This document shows positions 5,908 to 6,758 of a DNA stretch of 6,758 bases, piece by piece (the stretch's first letter is position 1; the number at the start of each line of letters is the position of its first letter). The notes beneath the pieces were generated by a model that saw only the letters and a program-made list of their open reading frames with translations, had not been told where the DNA came from and ran no database searches. A program made the translations under genes and the position numbers. Origin of the DNA: an uncultured Phycisphaerales bacterium (lineage in GTDB: Bacteria; Planctomycetota; Phycisphaerae; WQYP01); assembly GCA_937901265.1 (NCBI GenBank), contig CALCHA010000555.1, forward strand, positions 1-6,758. Direction: 5' to 3'.

Positions 5908-5928
5908 CCCCAACCCCTAACCCCTCCC
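5908..5928 (-). other. G-quadruplex motif in the divergent intergenic region
   Basis: On the minus strand four G-runs (GGG, GGGG, GGGG, GGGG) are separated by loops A, TTA and TT, a textbook intramolecular G-quadruplex pattern in 21 nt. Further G-runs of 6, 3 and 3 lie next to it (5899-5886). The 5776-6052 gap between pepP and the phosphatase gene otherwise holds short GTC triplet runs (around 5868-5879 and 5972-5998) and no other gene. Confidence 0.6.
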
Positions 5929-6023
5929 GGCATCCTTTGTGGTCCTTCACCTCTTCACCCCTTTGTGTTTCCGTCGTCGTCGTCGGCATCACCGTCGTCG
6001 CAGCAAATTCCACCCCCCAACGC

Positions 6024-6029
6024 TACAAT
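6024..6029 (+). promoter_or_regulatory. Candidate -10 element for the histidine-phosphatase gene
   Basis: TACAAT matches the -10 consensus at 5 of 6 positions and lies 23 bases before the start codon, so the leader would be short but would still include the GGAG at 6041-6044. No recognisable -35 lies 16-18 bases upstream. It is therefore a weak prediction. Confidence 0.3.
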
Positions 6030-6052
6030 CCACCCTTTTCGGAGTCCCCCGC

Positions 6053-6739
6053 ATGCCCCAACACGGTGCCCGTCTCTGGCTCGTCCGCCACGGCGAAACC
6101 GACTGGAACGCCCAGGGCCGCGTCCAGGGCCACACCCCCACCTCCCTCAACCACCGCGGCCGCCACCAGGCCCACGCCCTCGCCGCCGCTCTCCAGCACA
6201 AGCCCTTCGCCGCCCTCTATTCCAGCGACCTCCCCCGCGCCGCCGAAACCGCCGCCATCATCGCCCAGGGTCGCAACCTCCCCATCACCCTCACCCCCGC
6301 ACTCCGCGAACGCTCCTTCGGCATCTACGAAGGCCAATCCTCCGCCGCCATCCGCGACGCCCGCACCGCCCTGGGCCTCCCCCAGACCGGCGACCTCGCC
6401 GACTGGACCGGTATGCCCGGCATCGAATCCGAAGCCCAACTCTGGGCCCGCATCGACCCCTGCCTCCGACAAATCTCCGCCGCTCACCCCGACCAGGACG
6501 TGCTCATCGCCACCCACGGCGGCGTCCTCGCACGCGCCCTGTACCACACCCTCGCCATCCCCGAGGGCCTCCCCCGCCGCTTCGCCCTCTCCAACGGCAT
6601 CATCGCCATCCTCCAGTGGCGCTCCGACCACTACTACCTCCTCAGCCTCATCGACCCCGCCCTCCTCGCCGGCTCCTCCCCCACCATCGACACCGCCACC
6701 GGCTCCGACCTCCCGCCCACCCCGCCCCAAGACACATGA
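6053..6739 (+). CDS. Histidine phosphatase family protein (phosphoglycerate mutase-like)
   Basis: Branch-1 histidine phosphatases transfer phosphate through a phosphohistidine. The 228-residue protein shows the complete catalytic set: the RHG motif LVRHGETDWN (10-19) with nucleophile H13 and R12, R62 in SSDLPRAAET, the proton donor E86 in LRERSFG and H155 in ATHGGV. GRVQGHTPTSLNHRGRHQA (22-40) is the usual following segment. The tail after about 203 is Pro/Ser/Thr/Asp-rich and probably disordered. The substrate cannot be decided: relatives include cofactor-dependent phosphoglycerate mutase-like enzymes, alpha-ribazole phosphatase and phosphoserine phosphatase. The ATG at 6053 has GGAG (6041-6044) 8 nt upstream, and LWLVRHGE follows as expected; the frame is open back to 5939 but gives an Arg-rich non-family leader. 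It is transcribed divergently from pepP. Codons end overwhelmingly in C. Confidence 0.93.
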   Translation: MPQHGARLWLVRHGETDWNAQGRVQGHTPTSLNHRGRHQAHALAAALQHKPFAALYSSDLPRAAETAAIIAQGRNLPITLTPALRERSFGIYEGQSSAAIRDARTALGLPQTGDLADWTGMPGIESEAQLWARIDPCLRQISAAHPDQDVLIATHGGVLARALYHTLAIPEGLPRRFALSNGIIAILQWRSDHYYLLSLIDPALLAGSSPTIDTATGSDLPPTPPQDT

Positions 6740-6758
6740 CGCCCTCCCCAATTTAGCC

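Noticed and set aside
5867..5998. GTC triplet runs as a microsatellite or CRISPR-like repeat
   Set aside because: There are only three to four units at a time, with irregular spacing and no spacers; this is compositional low complexity.
6023..6751. Minus-strand Gly/Val/Glu-rich open frame opposite the phosphatase gene
   Set aside because: Its composition is the expected antisense of C-ending codons, and it has no motif or ribosome binding site.
5308..6756. Long plus-strand open frame overlapping pepP and the phosphatase gene
   Set aside because: It is Pro/Arg/His low-complexity and out of frame with the histidine phosphatase, whose catalytic motifs are complete in the other frame.

Overview
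The window is high-GC bacterial chromosome with dense housekeeping content. It carries the start of pnp, then rpsO, accC, accB and a proline-specific aminopeptidase gene (pepP-like), all on the minus strand, and a histidine-phosphatase gene on the plus strand at the far end. A small plus-strand toxin-antitoxin pair (brnT-brnA) sits inside the minus-strand block. The proteins and the pepP-accB-accC and rpsO-pnp pairings are widespread in bacteria, so the organism cannot be named from this alone. The GC-rich, strongly C-skewed plus strand and the protein flavour fit a Planctomycetota-like or other soil/water lineage, but that is a guess.

Reading the minus strand in its own direction (window right to left): pepP (5775-4633), accB (4584-4027) and accC (3972-2626) follow each other with gaps of about 50 bases and look like one operon, with a candidate -10 just upstream of pepP. 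AccB carries biotin and AccC carboxylates it, giving the first half-reaction of acetyl-CoA carboxylase. Further along come rpsO (1475-1209), with its own likely promoter, and pnp (1079 to beyond base 1), separated by a strong nested hairpin with a T-run. This matches the classic rpsO-pnp arrangement.

Between accC and rpsO lies the accessory part. A second, truncated copy of the accC 3' end (about 1592-1812) lies directly upstream of rpsO. The brnT-brnA module (1882-2533, plus strand) lies between this fragment and the 3' end of the intact accC. The two accC 3' copies are direct repeats: 183 of 185 bases match over 1592-1776 versus 2614-2798. Beyond that block, similarity drops sharply but remains visible at protein level. 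The layout resembles an element inserted at the 3' end of accC that left a displaced gene end behind, with brnTA as its only cargo. No integrase or transposase is present.

At the right end, a C-rich intergenic stretch (5776-6052) separates the divergent pepP and histidine-phosphatase genes and contains a good G-quadruplex motif on the minus strand. No tRNA, rRNA, CRISPR array or complete insertion sequence was seen.
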